DNA of 42,731 nt from Bacteroidales bacterium (GCA_009774765.1 VSOK01000022.1:1-42731); one strand, 5' to 3'; numbered from the stretch's first letter, positions 16,263 to 24,510 are shown. Numbers and translations: made by a program. Notes: generated from the letters alone by a model not told the origin.

Positions 16263-17132
16263 TTATTTTTTTGTAACAGTCACTCCAGGCAGCAATATTT
16301 CCAATGAACCTGCTCCAGGGACATAACCGGCTATTCCGCATTCTGAATCGAACTCTATTCCGGTAATCTTTCCTTCAGCATCCTTGACGATTGTGCCGCC
16401 CCATGTTCCTCCGGAAAAATCAAAATCATCACCGGCTGCTACAACTCCCAAAAGCTGGACAGAATAAGTGCCATAGGTCGCTTCCTGCTCAAATGGAACA
16501 ACTATTGCGGTCAAATCATTGTCTACCGTTCCATAGAAAGACATACCGGAATTCAGCAGATTTGTAAACCACACTTTGTTTATATCATTCTCGTCTTTGG
16601 AAATGGATGCATCATATTTTGTATTTCCATTGAAGAGTGATGTTCCTGAGATTTCATAAGTGCCGAATAATGCGGCTAACGGATGGTCTGTGTCCTCTAT
16701 GGTTATGACACATCTGTCTTCTGCACTTGTCGTTACTGAATTTGTGCTGACAAACTCGATGCTGAATTGAAGGTCTCCGGTGAATTTTCCGTCAGGAACA
16801 ATTTCGATCTCAATGTTTCTGGTCCTGTTTTCGGCATTGAATGACAGCACTCCGGATGTCGTTACGAGTTCATAGTTGACACCTTCCTTCGCGCTTCCTT
16901 CAACGAGTCTGAAACTGACGTTTTCTTCTATTCCGGCCACAGATGCAAGTGTCACAGGCACTTTCAGGGTCATACCGTCGGCAGAATAGTCCTCGCTGAC
17001 AGATATGCTTGTCCTGTCAAAGGCGACAAAGGCGTTGGCGTCGTCAAAAACATCAGGCTTGTTGATGTCGCATGATGCAATCAAAGCTGCCCCTGCGACA
17101 AAAGTGAATATGTTTCTTATAATTTTTTTCAT
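16263..17132 (-). CDS. Calx-beta-domain lipoprotein of the left susCD operon
   Basis: The 289-residue protein has a lipoprotein signal ending LIASC (Cys21). An N-terminal Calx-beta-like domain (about 32-150) shows SISVSEDYSADGMTLKVPV, VSFRLVEGSAKEGVNYEL and SFNAENRTRNIEIEIVPD, ending in CVITIEDTDHP. The C-terminal half (about 150-289) is beta-rich and unrecognised. It follows susD by 13 bp and ends the operon. By position it corresponds to the surface lipoproteins that accompany SusCD pairs and may bind substrate; its ligand is unknown. The DCDINKPDVF-type acidic start after Cys is compatible with surface export, but this is inference. Confidence 0.8.
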   Translation of the reverse strand: MKKIIRNIFTFVAGAALIASCDINKPDVFDDANAFVAFDRTSISVSEDYSADGMTLKVPVTLASVAGIEENVSFRLVEGSAKEGVNYELVTTSGVLSFNAENRTRNIEIEIVPDGKFTGDLQFSIEFVSTNSVTTSAEDRCVITIEDTDHPLAALFGTYEISGTSLFNGNTKYDASISKDENDINKVWFTNLLNSGMSFYGTVDNDLTAIVVPFEQEATYGTYSVQLLGVVAAGDDFDFSGGTWGGTIVKDAEGKITGIEFDSECGIAGYVPGAGSLEILLPGVTVTKK

Positions 17133-17145
17133 AATCTTTCAGAAA

Positions 17146-18594
17146 TTAGTTTTTACTATAGCCTTCGTTCTGCTCCAGATTAGGATTGACATTCAGTTCT
17201 CTTTGAGGGATAGGAAGAGCCCATCTGTAATCAGGGAAAGGGACATTCTGGTTCATCGAACCAAGAGTGAAGTCGGTACGGGTTACGGCCGTGTTCCAAC
17301 GTGCAAGGTCATATATATAATGTCCTTCCCATGCCAATTCCCTGCGTCTTTCATCTCTGATATCCTTTGCGGTAACTGAGCCTATGGCGGCGATATTCCT
17401 GTTTGTCCTTACTATATTGATGTCGGCCTCCTTTGTGACACCTTCGACAGCCGCTCCGTTCAGGATGGCTTCAGCTCTGGTCAGATACATTTCCGAAAGC
17501 CTCAGTACTATCACATTGTTGCAGTCACGCTCTTCGGCGTCTCCTTTGCCGGGATATTTGTTTGTCCATAGTCTGCCGGATTCATTGTTTGTGGTCGTCG
17601 TCCTGAAACCTGCCGTATAGCGGACATCCGCAGCATCATATAAAGCCAGCAGGTCTTTGCTTACCATCGGGTCTCCGGAACCGTCAGGTTTTGTCAGATA
17701 CGACAGGTCCTCCCATGAACCCCAGGTGGAATTCGTTATTTTACCGTAGACTTCAAAAATGACCTCTCCGCCATCCCCGGCTATTTCTTTTCCCCATACG
17801 GTTGGGTAGTCTGCAGGTGTCCACATAGTATAATTTCCACTGTCAATTACTTTTGTCGCGTAGTTGGCTGCGTTCTGCCATTCTCCCATATAGAGATATA
17901 CTCTTGAAAGAAATGCCCTTATGACGTCTATGCTGGCGTATGATTTTTCATCTGCACCACCTTTGCGGACATATTCCGGGTCAATGATGCTTTCTGCCTC
18001 AAGAAGGTCCGCAACGATCTGGCCGTATACTTTCTCCACCGTCTCTCTTGCAGGTTTTCCTTTAGGGTCTGTATGGAGAACGACCGGTACTCCCAATGAC
18101 GTCTTGTCATAAGTGTATGGCTGGGCGTATGTGAGTACGCAATGGAAATGTGCAAATGCACGTAAAAATAAGCTCTCCGCTTTCAGGTTGTCGAGATCCT
18201 GTTTTGTAACATCGCCATCTTCCTTGCCTTCAAGATTGTCTATGACATTATTGACGGCTGATGTCAGCACATAAGCGGATGCCCATATTTCTGAGGTGTT
18301 GTCCGGAGTATAATTCCAGTTGTAGCCTTGGGCGCATCGGTTGGAATCCCTTACCTTGTCCTTGACTCCGTTGCCGGAGCGCATATCCGCATCTATAATC
18401 CAGCTCTGTCCGTACCATCCTGTAGCTGAAATATAGCTGTACGCGCCGGCTACCGCGCTGTTGAGTCCAGTGTAGGTAGACAGGGTGAGTTCATTGCTTT
18501 GAGAAAGTTTTGGCTCCCGTACCAAAAAGTCACTGCATCCGGAAAGTACAAGTACAATAACCGATAGCATTATATATGTCATTATTCTTTTCAT
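17146..18594 (-). CDS. SusD/RagB-family surface lipoprotein (left locus)
   Basis: The 482-residue protein has a lipoprotein signal ending LVLSGC (Cys20). The family's N-terminal region reads SDFLVREPKLSQSNELTLST. TPR-like helices follow, including ESLFLRAFAHFHCVLTYAQPY, SYASIDVIRAFLSRVYLYMGEWQNAA and IVLRLSEMYLTRAEAILN. The C-terminal signature is IRDERRRELAWEGHYIYDLARW. SusD proteins form the lid over the SusC transporter and capture oligomeric substrate. Neighbouring proteases suggest peptide rather than glycan, as in RagAB, but no residue here fixes the ligand. It follows susC by 13 bp. Confidence 0.95.
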   Translation of the reverse strand: MKRIMTYIMLSVIVLVLSGCSDFLVREPKLSQSNELTLSTYTGLNSAVAGAYSYISATGWYGQSWIIDADMRSGNGVKDKVRDSNRCAQGYNWNYTPDNTSEIWASAYVLTSAVNNVIDNLEGKEDGDVTKQDLDNLKAESLFLRAFAHFHCVLTYAQPYTYDKTSLGVPVVLHTDPKGKPARETVEKVYGQIVADLLEAESIIDPEYVRKGGADEKSYASIDVIRAFLSRVYLYMGEWQNAANYATKVIDSGNYTMWTPADYPTVWGKEIAGDGGEVIFEVYGKITNSTWGSWEDLSYLTKPDGSGDPMVSKDLLALYDAADVRYTAGFRTTTTNNESGRLWTNKYPGKGDAEERDCNNVIVLRLSEMYLTRAEAILNGAAVEGVTKEADINIVRTNRNIAAIGSVTAKDIRDERRRELAWEGHYIYDLARWNTAVTRTDFTLGSMNQNVPFPDYRWALPIPQRELNVNPNLEQNEGYSKN

Positions 18595-18607
18595 ATTCGA
18601 TTCTTTA

Positions 18608-21600
18608 TTAGAATGATACTTCTATACCGCCGATGAAGCTTTTGACCATCGAGTGTGTAGCTCCCATTGTATAACCTAAAGATCCTACTTCCGGATCAAG
18701 GACATTCAAGTCGTGGAATGTGTAAGGGTTCAGAGCGCTGACATAAAGTTTAAGACCCTTCATCCTGATTTTCTGCAAAGCTTTGTAAGGCAAAGAATAC
18801 GACAGTGTTATGTCTTTGATTCTCATATAGTCCCCTTTTTTCAGGAACCTTGTAGAGTATGAGACATGGTACATTCCTGAGTTTCCTGCAACAGGTTTTG
18901 GAGTAACGCCTGTATCACCCGGCTTTTTCCAATAATTGAGAGCGACATTTGAAGTGTTGCTGTTCATGGAATAACCGTCATCAATATATTGGTTGGTCTC
19001 CATTGCCTTGTTGCCTGTGACAAATTCAAAATATGCACTGAGAGAAAGCCCTTTCCAGGATACTGTCGTGTTGAATCCTCCGGTAGCTTTAGGCTCCGGG
19101 GAACCGCAATATACGTATCTTGCCTTGGACCTGTCCGATGTGAGCTTGCCTTCTTCTGTCCACCACAGACCGGCTCCTGTTGAAGGATTGACACCATACC
19201 AGTCTCTGAGGTAGAAGGTATACATACTCTTGCCTTCTACGATTCTGACCGGTGTCCCTCTGTTGGAGCTGCTGGTACTCAACCTGGAATCTGCCAGTTC
19301 AAGATATTCGGAATCACCGAGATCCAGCACTTTGCTCCTGTTGAATGAAATGTTGAAGCCGACATTCCACGTCCAGTCTCCTGTACGGATTATGTCTCCG
19401 TCAAGCATGATTTCCACACCTCTGTTGCGGACCGAACCGACATTCATGAAGTTGGACCCGAAACCGGTCGTATAAGGGACTGACTTGCTGAGCAGCATAT
19501 CGTCAGTAAGGCGGTTATAATAATCGATACTTCCATTGAGCCTGTGGTTGAAGAATCCGAAATCGACTCCTGCATTCCAAGTCTTGTTCTTTTCCCATGC
19601 AAGATTAGGGTTGGCAGGAGAAGAAGGTGTCATTCCGACAGTTCCGTTGTACTGTGTTGTGCTGTATACTCCGTAAGCCTTATATGGAACAATATTATTG
19701 TTGCCGTTGACTCCGTAGCTTGCCCTGATTTTCAGAATGTCAAGCCAATAGGATGAAGATTTCATCCATGATTCTGACGAGATGTTCCATGAACCTCCGA
19801 CAGACCAGAATACGCCCCATCTGCTTTCCTGGCCGAATACTGAACTGCCGTCTGCCCGGACAGATGCCTGAAAGAAATATCTGTTCATATAATTGTAATC
19901 GGCTATACCGAAGAACGACAGCATAGATTCATCTGAAATTCCGTATTGGACTTCATCCTTTTCGGCTGTTGATGTGTTGGGATACGGCATCATAGGATCC
20001 ACATCCGGAGAATAACCGTACAGATAATCGTATGTGTCAAGCATTGCCTCCTGGCCGACAGTAATCCTGAGGTCATGCGCACCTGCGTATTTGTCGGCAT
20101 ACGTGATGGTGTTGGATGTCGTATATCTCAGGTCTTTTGACCATATCTTGAAAAGAGTGGAAGCGCCTTTGTTGGATCTTGGGTCCCAATACTGCTTAGA
20201 ATCAAGGATGTCGGCTTCAAATCCGTCTGTCGTCTTGAGAGTCAGTTGAGGTATTGGTTTCCATTCCAGATAAAGATTCGCTTGAGCCCTGTACTCCTTG
20301 TCGTTGTAGGTGTCATACTCGGCAACAGCCCGAGGGTTCGTATTCGAGTTCTCCGGAATGGAGGTGTTATATGAACCGTCATCGTTTCGGAATGGAGTCC
20401 AAGGATTGATTGTCCACATTGCTACCGTAGGATTGGAGTAATACAGGTCACCCATCTGTCCTGAATTTGAATCGCCATAGCTGAAATTGACCCTTACACC
20501 TGATTTCAAAGTCCTTGTGAGCTGCATATCAGCATTTACCCTGGCGGTAAAACGGCTGTAGTCCACACCATGGAAGACTCCGGTGTTCTTATGGTAAGCT
20601 ATTGAAGAATAGTATGAAGCCTTTTCTGTTCCGCCTGAGGCGTTCACTTCGTATTCCTGCACCGACCCCTGGCGTGTAAGTTCTTTATACCAGTCTGTCG
20701 TACCGTTGGATAGAAGTTTCTCGGTAAAATAGTATTGTGAAGACGGGTCGTCAGGATTGAATCCGGCATTTATTGCTGCAGTCCTTCTATAGTCAATCAG
20801 CTCGCTTCCTGTCAGGGGATGTATATTTCTGTCATTGATAAGTTGCTGTACACCATATTTGGCTCTGGCTGTAAATTTTGACGCACCCTTCTTTCCTGTC
20901 TTCGTGGTCACGAGGATGACGCCGTTCGCAGCCCTTGAACCATAAACGGAAGCCGCAGCCGCATCTTTAAGGATTGTTATGCTTTCTATATCATTAGGAT
21001 TAAGGAATGTTGTAGAAGAACCTCCTCCGACACCGGCGTTGGAAAACTGGCGGAAATCACCGGGAGCAACAGGAATGCCATCAATAACCCAGAGAGGTTC
21101 GCTTCCTGCATTGATGGAAGATGTGCCTCGTATACGGATTGTTGACGTTGAACCCGGTTGGCCGGAACCTGAAGTGATCTGAACTCCAGCCATTTTGCCT
21201 GAAAGCATTTTATCTACAGATGTGGCAGGGGATTCTGCAAGTCCTTCACTCTTCAATGTTGAGACTGCTCCTGTGTTGGCTTCCCTTGAGACGGTTCCGT
21301 ATGCGACTACAATCACATCATCCAATGCGGTCGCATCTACTTTCAACTCACAATTGATATGTAGTCTGCCGTCAACTTTAATTTCTTTGGTCTCATAGCC
21401 TACAAAGCTGAAAATGAGAGTCCCCTGTGGAGAAACCGTCACTTCATAATTTCCGTCAGCATCTGCAGAGGCACCTGTCATCGTCCCCTTTACCTGAATG
21501 GATGCGTAAGGAACCGGCTCGCCATTGGATGCGTCGCTTATCGTTCCTGTAACCAGGATGTTCTGCGCTGAAACTTGTCCAGCAGTCAGAAGCAGCACTG

Positions 21601-21631
21601 CGGCCGTGAAAAAAAACATAATTTTTTTCAT
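18608..21631 (-). CDS. SusC/RagA-family TonB-dependent transporter (left locus)
   Basis: Taken from the second of two nearby ATGs, the protein has 1007 residues. A Sec signal ends VSAQ. A carboxypeptidase-regulatory-like domain (about 26-105; VTGTISDASNGEPVPYASIQ) precedes a plug (about 110-225; GSTSTIRIRGTSSINAGSEP, ESITILKDAAAASVYGSRAA, NGVILVTTKTGKKG). A 22-strand barrel follows and ends FIGGIEVSF. It imports large substrates through the outer membrane using TonB energy. The first ATG, at 21637, is rejected because the same leader in front of the right susC has ACG at that point. Its upstream region carries inversion site A, and I find no promoter between that site and the gene, so it is probably silent in this orientation. 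Confidence 0.95.
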   Translation of the reverse strand: MKKIMFFFTAAVLLLTAGQVSAQNILVTGTISDASNGEPVPYASIQVKGTMTGASADADGNYEVTVSPQGTLIFSFVGYETKEIKVDGRLHINCELKVDATALDDVIVVAYGTVSREANTGAVSTLKSEGLAESPATSVDKMLSGKMAGVQITSGSGQPGSTSTIRIRGTSSINAGSEPLWVIDGIPVAPGDFRQFSNAGVGGGSSTTFLNPNDIESITILKDAAAASVYGSRAANGVILVTTKTGKKGASKFTARAKYGVQQLINDRNIHPLTGSELIDYRRTAAINAGFNPDDPSSQYYFTEKLLSNGTTDWYKELTRQGSVQEYEVNASGGTEKASYYSSIAYHKNTGVFHGVDYSRFTARVNADMQLTRTLKSGVRVNFSYGDSNSGQMGDLYYSNPTVAMWTINPWTPFRNDDGSYNTSIPENSNTNPRAVAEYDTYNDKEYRAQANLYLEWKPIPQLTLKTTDGFEADILDSKQYWDPRSNKGASTLFKIWSKDLRYTTSNTITYADKYAGAHDLRITVGQEAMLDTYDYLYGYSPDVDPMMPYPNTSTAEKDEVQYGISDESMLSFFGIADYNYMNRYFFQASVRADGSSVFGQESRWGVFWSVGGSWNISSESWMKSSSYWLDILKIRASYGVNGNNNIVPYKAYGVYSTTQYNGTVGMTPSSPANPNLAWEKNKTWNAGVDFGFFNHRLNGSIDYYNRLTDDMLLSKSVPYTTGFGSNFMNVGSVRNRGVEIMLDGDIIRTGDWTWNVGFNISFNRSKVLDLGDSEYLELADSRLSTSSSNRGTPVRIVEGKSMYTFYLRDWYGVNPSTGAGLWWTEEGKLTSDRSKARYVYCGSPEPKATGGFNTTVSWKGLSLSAYFEFVTGNKAMETNQYIDDGYSMNSNTSNVALNYWKKPGDTGVTPKPVAGNSGMYHVSYSTRFLKKGDYMRIKDITLSYSLPYKALQKIRMKGLKLYVSALNPYTFHDLNVLDPEVGSLGYTMGATHSMVKSFIGGIEVSF

Positions 21632-21671
21632 AAGCATAAAATTAATTAAACATAAATATTGAATAGTATCT
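21632..21671 (-). repeat. Leader copy 1, shared with the right-hand lipoprotein gene
   Basis: About 40 bp in front of the left susC (read on the minus strand: ATACTATTCAATATTTATG, then TTTAATTAATTTTATGCTT) match 25489-25529 in front of the right operon with one substitution. A diverged copy precedes the right susC (27049-27077). Confidence 0.85.
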
Positions 21672-21674
21672 TTG
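21667..21674 (+). promoter_or_regulatory. Isolated -7 box facing into the invertible segment
   Basis: TATCTTTG is a full match to TAnnTTTG on the plus strand but has no -33 TTTG at the right distance. It faces away from susC toward site A. It is absent from the matching leader on the right. Weak evidence. Confidence 0.2.
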
Positions 21675-21681
21675 TCTGTGG

Positions 21682-21698
21682 CACGTAGTCTCTACGTG
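21682..21698. promoter_or_regulatory. Perfect dyad in the left susC leader
   Basis: CACGTAG-TCT-CTACGTG is a 7-bp perfect inverted repeat with a 3-base centre, lying between inversion site A and the left susC. It occupies a stretch of about 40 bp that is missing from the otherwise similar leader on the right side. It could be a regulator site or an mRNA hairpin. Confidence 0.5.
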
Positions 21699-21728
21699 TT
21701 TTTACAAATGCCTTTTCCAGCAAATCCG

Positions 21729-21751
21729 CTGCACCGAAAAACGGGCGTTTA
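21729..21751 (+). repeat. Inversion site A (left end of the invertible segment)
   Basis: The core AAACG-GG-CGTTT (21739-21750) has 5-bp dyad arms around a 2-bp centre, as expected for a serine-invertase crossover site. The 23-bp string 21729-21751 is identical to the reverse complement of 25449-25471 (site C). It lies about 108 bp upstream of the left susC. Confidence 0.8.
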
Positions 21752-21902
21752 TATGTAATTCAGGTAAAGGGGGATCAGGTTGGATGGCTTCCGGGCTGTT
21801 TCCGCCTTAAGCTCGTAGTCCCGTTTTGATGTACTGTAGACCAGATCGGTCACTGAAGGTGGTATGGCTGTAGATTGGCCGGTCAAAATCAGGTTTGCCG
21901 GA

Positions 21903-21939
21903 AAACAAAAAACAGCCGTCAGCAAAAGCTGACAGCTGT
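21903..21939 (-). terminator. Intrinsic terminator with no assigned gene
   Basis: ACAGCCGTCAGC (21912-21923) pairs with GCTGACAGCTGT (21928-21939) with one mismatch and a 4-A loop. On the minus strand a U-rich run follows. It lies inside a 91-codon open frame (21749-22024), which argues against that frame being a gene. The nearest upstream minus-strand gene, the ATPase, ends 440 bp away. Confidence 0.65.
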
Positions 21940-22024
21940 AATGATATCTGCGGAGAGAGAGGTTGATGTCATAAACTTTGTAAGTCTTTGATATATTGTA
22001 AGATACAATAAACTTTTCACCCAT

Positions 22025-22381
22025 AGGTTACAGATTGGATACGGAAACTTGTCTGCAAATGTCTTCGCATCTGTCTGCACTATGACCACCTCATTATTTT
22101 CATAGTCAAGGACGGGATATTTCCGGAGTCTCGCAGTCCAGAACCCTCACCACCTAATTCTCCTTATTTCAAACTCTTACAAAAACGCAAAAGCAAAGAG
22201 GTTACGATTTGGTACCGAATTTATAAGTTGTCAATGAACTTCCGGATGCAGCATCGTGATGCAAGCAATGGTGCAAGCCGAATGCAGAGCCAAACTTGTT
22301 TGAGCTATGCTGAGGTGCAGCCCATTGAATGCAATCTTTGATTGCAAACATGCCACTTATCTGTGGAAAGTGCAAGTCTAT
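22025..22381. other. Gene-free stretch with degenerate repeat and att-like sequence
   Basis: I see no gene here. Bases 22201-22220 resemble 24271-24290 at 16 of 20 positions. Bases about 22285-22322 resemble the fourth unit of the tandem repeat near 681. Just to the left a 7-bp dyad, TATTGTA-AGA-TACAATA, occupies 21994-22010. Confidence 0.5.
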
Positions 22382-23656
22382 TTACTGAATTAACCACTCG
22401 TATGCAGGGATTATCTTTATCAGTTTACCCTCCTGTTCAAATTCACTCCTCTCAACATCAGTTATAAGAAACAGGTTATTACAACGAGTATGCTTAGATG
22501 CAGTAAGCAGACCTCTGATTTCCCTTGCACGGGTTTTCTCCTTTGTCAAATCATAGCTGACTTGATATACCTCCTCAACCTTGTCACCCTTGCAGACAAC
22601 AAAATCTGCTTCATATCCGTCATCATTCTTAAAGTAATATACATCACGCTCCAAAGGCTTATTCCTTCTGAGAAGTTCTATAAAAACGATGGTCTCCAAT
22701 CTCCAGCCAAGATTCTCGCCCACCATAGCATCCTCCCGACCATCCATAAGGGCGACATCTATAGGATAAACCTTCTCATCGCGTACCCTTAACTTGCTCT
22801 TGGTAGAATACTTCTGGAGTCCTGCCAACAGATATGCTTCTTTTAGATAACCTATATAATTATCCACTGTATGATGGGATTTGAAAGCGAAAAGCCTAGC
22901 CAAATCCTTCTCAACCACAACTGCTGGAGATATATTCAGCAAGTGATTAGCCAACTGCTCGAATGCCCGTATATATTTTATCTTATGTCGCTGCTCTATA
23001 TCGCGCTTGAGTATGTTGTCGACAAGATTGCTCACATATCCTTTCTTATTCTTCTTATGTAGAAGTTCCGGAAAACCTCCCTGTCGCAGATATTCATCAA
23101 AAGCACTCCTTCTGAATGCCTCCGCCTTAGTTGTTGGCGACTTCATATCTATCTCCTTGCACTTGCAATAATCAGCAAAAGAGAAAGGGAACAACTCTAT
23201 CTTGTCATATCGTCCGGTCAAATGGGTCGCAAGTTCACCGCTGAGCAGTTTTGCATTGGAGCCTGTAAGGATGACTCTCATTCCCTGTCTGAGAATTCTG
23301 TTCACAAACAGATGCCATCCATCTACATTCTGAATCTCATCCAAGAACAACAATTTGAAATCACCATACATTTTATATAGCACTTCAAGCACGGTATTGA
23401 GGTCTTTGGAAGTCATCTCCTCGAATCGTTCATCATCGAAGTTGGCATAGGCAAACAATTCACCATTCTCCTTCAACACGTTATAGCACAATGTTGATTT
23501 ACCGCATCGTCTGACACCGATTACTACTTGCGCCATATCACTATCTAACTCCACCAACTGTTCCTCCGGACGAGAGCATAATGCTTTCGAAGACAGATTA
23601 GCAAGCTCAGATTGCTGCTCTGCAAGCACCTGCTCTATGATTCTCTTATCTAACAT
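22382..23656 (-). CDS. AAA-family ATPase with C-terminal DUF4143 domain
   Basis: The 424-residue protein has the AAA_14/DUF4143 layout. Walker A is GVRRCGKST (residues 47-55), Walker B is KLLFLDEIQN (101-110) and a sensor-like ILTGSN follows at 129-134. The DUF4143 domain (about 205-380) contains FDEYLRQGGFPELL and a nuclease-like end, YYFKNDDGYEADFVV with EEVYQVSYDL. These proteins are common in Bacteroidales accessory DNA; their biological role is not settled, and a toxin or defence link has been speculated. It has its own promoter with three upstream direct repeats. It lies inside the segment bounded by sites A and C and on the same strand as the left locus, but ends 750 bp from the left susC. 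Confidence 0.9.
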   Translation of the reverse strand: MLDKRIIEQVLAEQQSELANLSSKALCSRPEEQLVELDSDMAQVVIGVRRCGKSTLCYNVLKENGELFAYANFDDERFEEMTSKDLNTVLEVLYKMYGDFKLLFLDEIQNVDGWHLFVNRILRQGMRVILTGSNAKLLSGELATHLTGRYDKIELFPFSFADYCKCKEIDMKSPTTKAEAFRRSAFDEYLRQGGFPELLHKKNKKGYVSNLVDNILKRDIEQRHKIKYIRAFEQLANHLLNISPAVVVEKDLARLFAFKSHHTVDNYIGYLKEAYLLAGLQKYSTKSKLRVRDEKVYPIDVALMDGREDAMVGENLGWRLETIVFIELLRRNKPLERDVYYFKNDDGYEADFVVCKGDKVEEVYQVSYDLTKEKTRAREIRGLLTASKHTRCNNLFLITDVERSEFEQEGKLIKIIPAYEWLIQ

Positions 23657-23674
23657 AAGCCTTTACATTTGCCC

Positions 23675-23682
23675 CAAAAGTA
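23675..23682 (-). promoter_or_regulatory. -7 box of the ATPase gene
   Basis: The minus strand reads TACTTTTG, a full TAnnTTTG match, about 19 bp before the ATPase start. A TTTG at 23697-23700 is only 14 bp away, closer than usual. Confidence 0.5.
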
Positions 23683-23700
23683 ATAACTTTTTCCAACAAA

Positions 23701-23780
23701 CTGCCATATTTCGGACAAAAACCACCTATCCAACTGCCATATTTCGGATAAAATCAAGATTCAGACTGCCATATTTCGGA
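23701..23780. repeat. Three direct repeats upstream of the ATPase promoter
   Basis: CTGCCATATTTCGGA occurs exactly at 23701, 23734 and 23766 (spacings 33 and 32 bp, about three helical turns), placing all copies on the same face of the DNA. They sit just upstream of the ATPase -33 region, as operator repeats would. Confidence 0.8.
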
Positions 23781-23874
23781 TGAGAACCAACATTACACAC
23801 ATATTGTCCTATTAACTTGCTGTTCCGGAATGTCTTGTTTATGTTTGTCCGCAAACTGAAACAACGACTGAACA

Positions 23875-23991
23875 ATGAAATACATCGAAATAAAATCCGA
23901 GGGCAACACCTATCGTTACGACTTTGAGCCAGTGCCCAGCACAGCCGAGACCTTCCTGACTTTATCATTGCATCACCCAAATCGACACTAA
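23875..23991 (+). pseudogene. Possible gene fragment (38 codons)
   Basis: A short open frame starts MKYIEIKSEGNTYRYDFEPV and has a plausible coding character for ~27 codons. It then runs into a 13-bp sequence (CCTGACTTTATCA, 23955-23967) that recurs inverted at 24045-24057, where the integrase remnant breaks off. I read it as the front of a gene cut by a rearrangement. I do not recognise the family. Confidence 0.35.
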
Positions 23992-24033
23992 AACCGCCAC
24001 TACAGACACCTGTGGGGCAGGTTCGAGGAGAAA

Positions 24034-24141
24034 TTAAGAAAAAGTGATAAAGTCAGGGATGCGTGCCATAATCATAACCTCGCCGTTTTTCTTTTCAGAA
24101 CCTTTCTTCAAATAAAAAAGAACCTTGAATGTCGATTTCAT
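24034..24141 (-). pseudogene. Truncated tyrosine-recombinase (integrase) N-terminus
   Basis: The minus strand encodes MKSTFKVLFYLKKGSEKKNG followed by EVMIMARI. This is the typical start of the arm-DNA-binding domain of Bacteroidota tyrosine recombinases found on conjugative and mobilizable elements. After ARI the frame departs from the family and stops within seven codons, leaving 35 residues of a protein usually around 400. The break coincides with a 13-bp inverted repeat shared with 23955-23967. A -7 box (TAATTTTG on the minus strand, 24160-24167) and a dyad at 24238-24280 remain upstream. It is a scar of a lost or decayed mobile element. Confidence 0.7.
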
Positions 24142-24159
24142 AACTCACTTTTTTAGTTG

Positions 24160-24167
24160 CAAAATTA
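24160..24167 (-). promoter_or_regulatory. -7 box of the integrase remnant
   Basis: The minus strand reads TAATTTTG, a full TAnnTTTG match, 18 bp before the remnant's ATG. No -33 TTTG is seen. Confidence 0.35.
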
Positions 24168-24237
24168 ATTTTTACCTCTCGTTTTCGAGTTATGCAGACT
24201 ATGGACTAATCAAGTCATTATCAGGTCATTTGAGGAC

Positions 24238-24280
24238 AAATCGTTACCGTTTTTGTCCGGCAGGGAACAGGTAACGATTT
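24238..24280. promoter_or_regulatory. Inverted repeat upstream of the integrase remnant (possible att or arm site)
   Basis: AAATCGTTACC (24238-24248) and GGTAACGATTT (24270-24280) are exact inverted repeats separated by 21 bp. The right arm continues into AGTAACGAAA and resembles 22201-22220, suggesting remnant recombinase arm or core sites on either side of the ATPase gene. Confidence 0.4.
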
Positions 24281-24343
24281 AGTAACGAAACTTTGTCTTT
24301 TACCGTACTTTTGAAGTCTTGGAAGCTGGACTTTCGGGCAACA

Positions 24344-24376
24344 AAAAAGCCACAAATCATTGATTTGTAGCTTTTT
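24344..24376. terminator. Terminator downstream of tRNA-Ser
   Basis: AAAAAGCCACAAATCA (24344-24359) pairs with TGATTTGTAGCTTTTT (24361-24376) with one mismatch. It has an A run on one side and a T run on the other, so it can work in both directions. It ends the minus-strand tRNA transcript. Confidence 0.75.
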
Positions 24377-24413
24377 GTCTGTTTGCTGGCCATTTCTGTC
24401 CAGTAAGTTCAGC

Positions 24414-24500
24414 GGAGAGAACGGGATTCGAACCCGTGAGTCGCTTTAGGCGACTACACGCTTTCCAGGCGTGCCTCTTCAGCCACTCGAGCATCTCTCC
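24414..24500 (-). tRNA. tRNA-Ser (anticodon GGA)
   Basis: Read on the minus strand, GGAGAGA at the 5' end pairs with TCTCTCC at the 3' end (7-bp acceptor stem, discriminator G). The anticodon arm is CACGC-CTGGAAA-GCGTG, giving anticodon GGA for serine codons UCC/UCU. A long variable arm (GTCGC..GCGAC) marks a class II tRNA, and the T loop is TTCGAAT. The 3' CCA is not encoded. It lies inside the segment bounded by sites A and C, between the integrase remnant and the invertase gene, and has its own promoter and terminator. Confidence 0.97.
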
Positions 24501-24510
24501 TTACGTTCGA

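Noticed and set aside
21749..22024. 91-codon minus-strand frame in front of the left susC
   Set aside because: It contains an intrinsic terminator hairpin in the middle, its end overlaps inversion site A, and the protein shows no recognisable feature.
23701..23780. Short CRISPR-like array of three repeats
   Set aside because: Only three 15-bp repeats with ~18-bp gaps and no cas genes; their position at a promoter fits operator sites better.
23726..23980. 84-codon minus-strand frame
   Set aside because: It runs through the direct repeats and is antisense to a fragment with better coding character; no start context or family.
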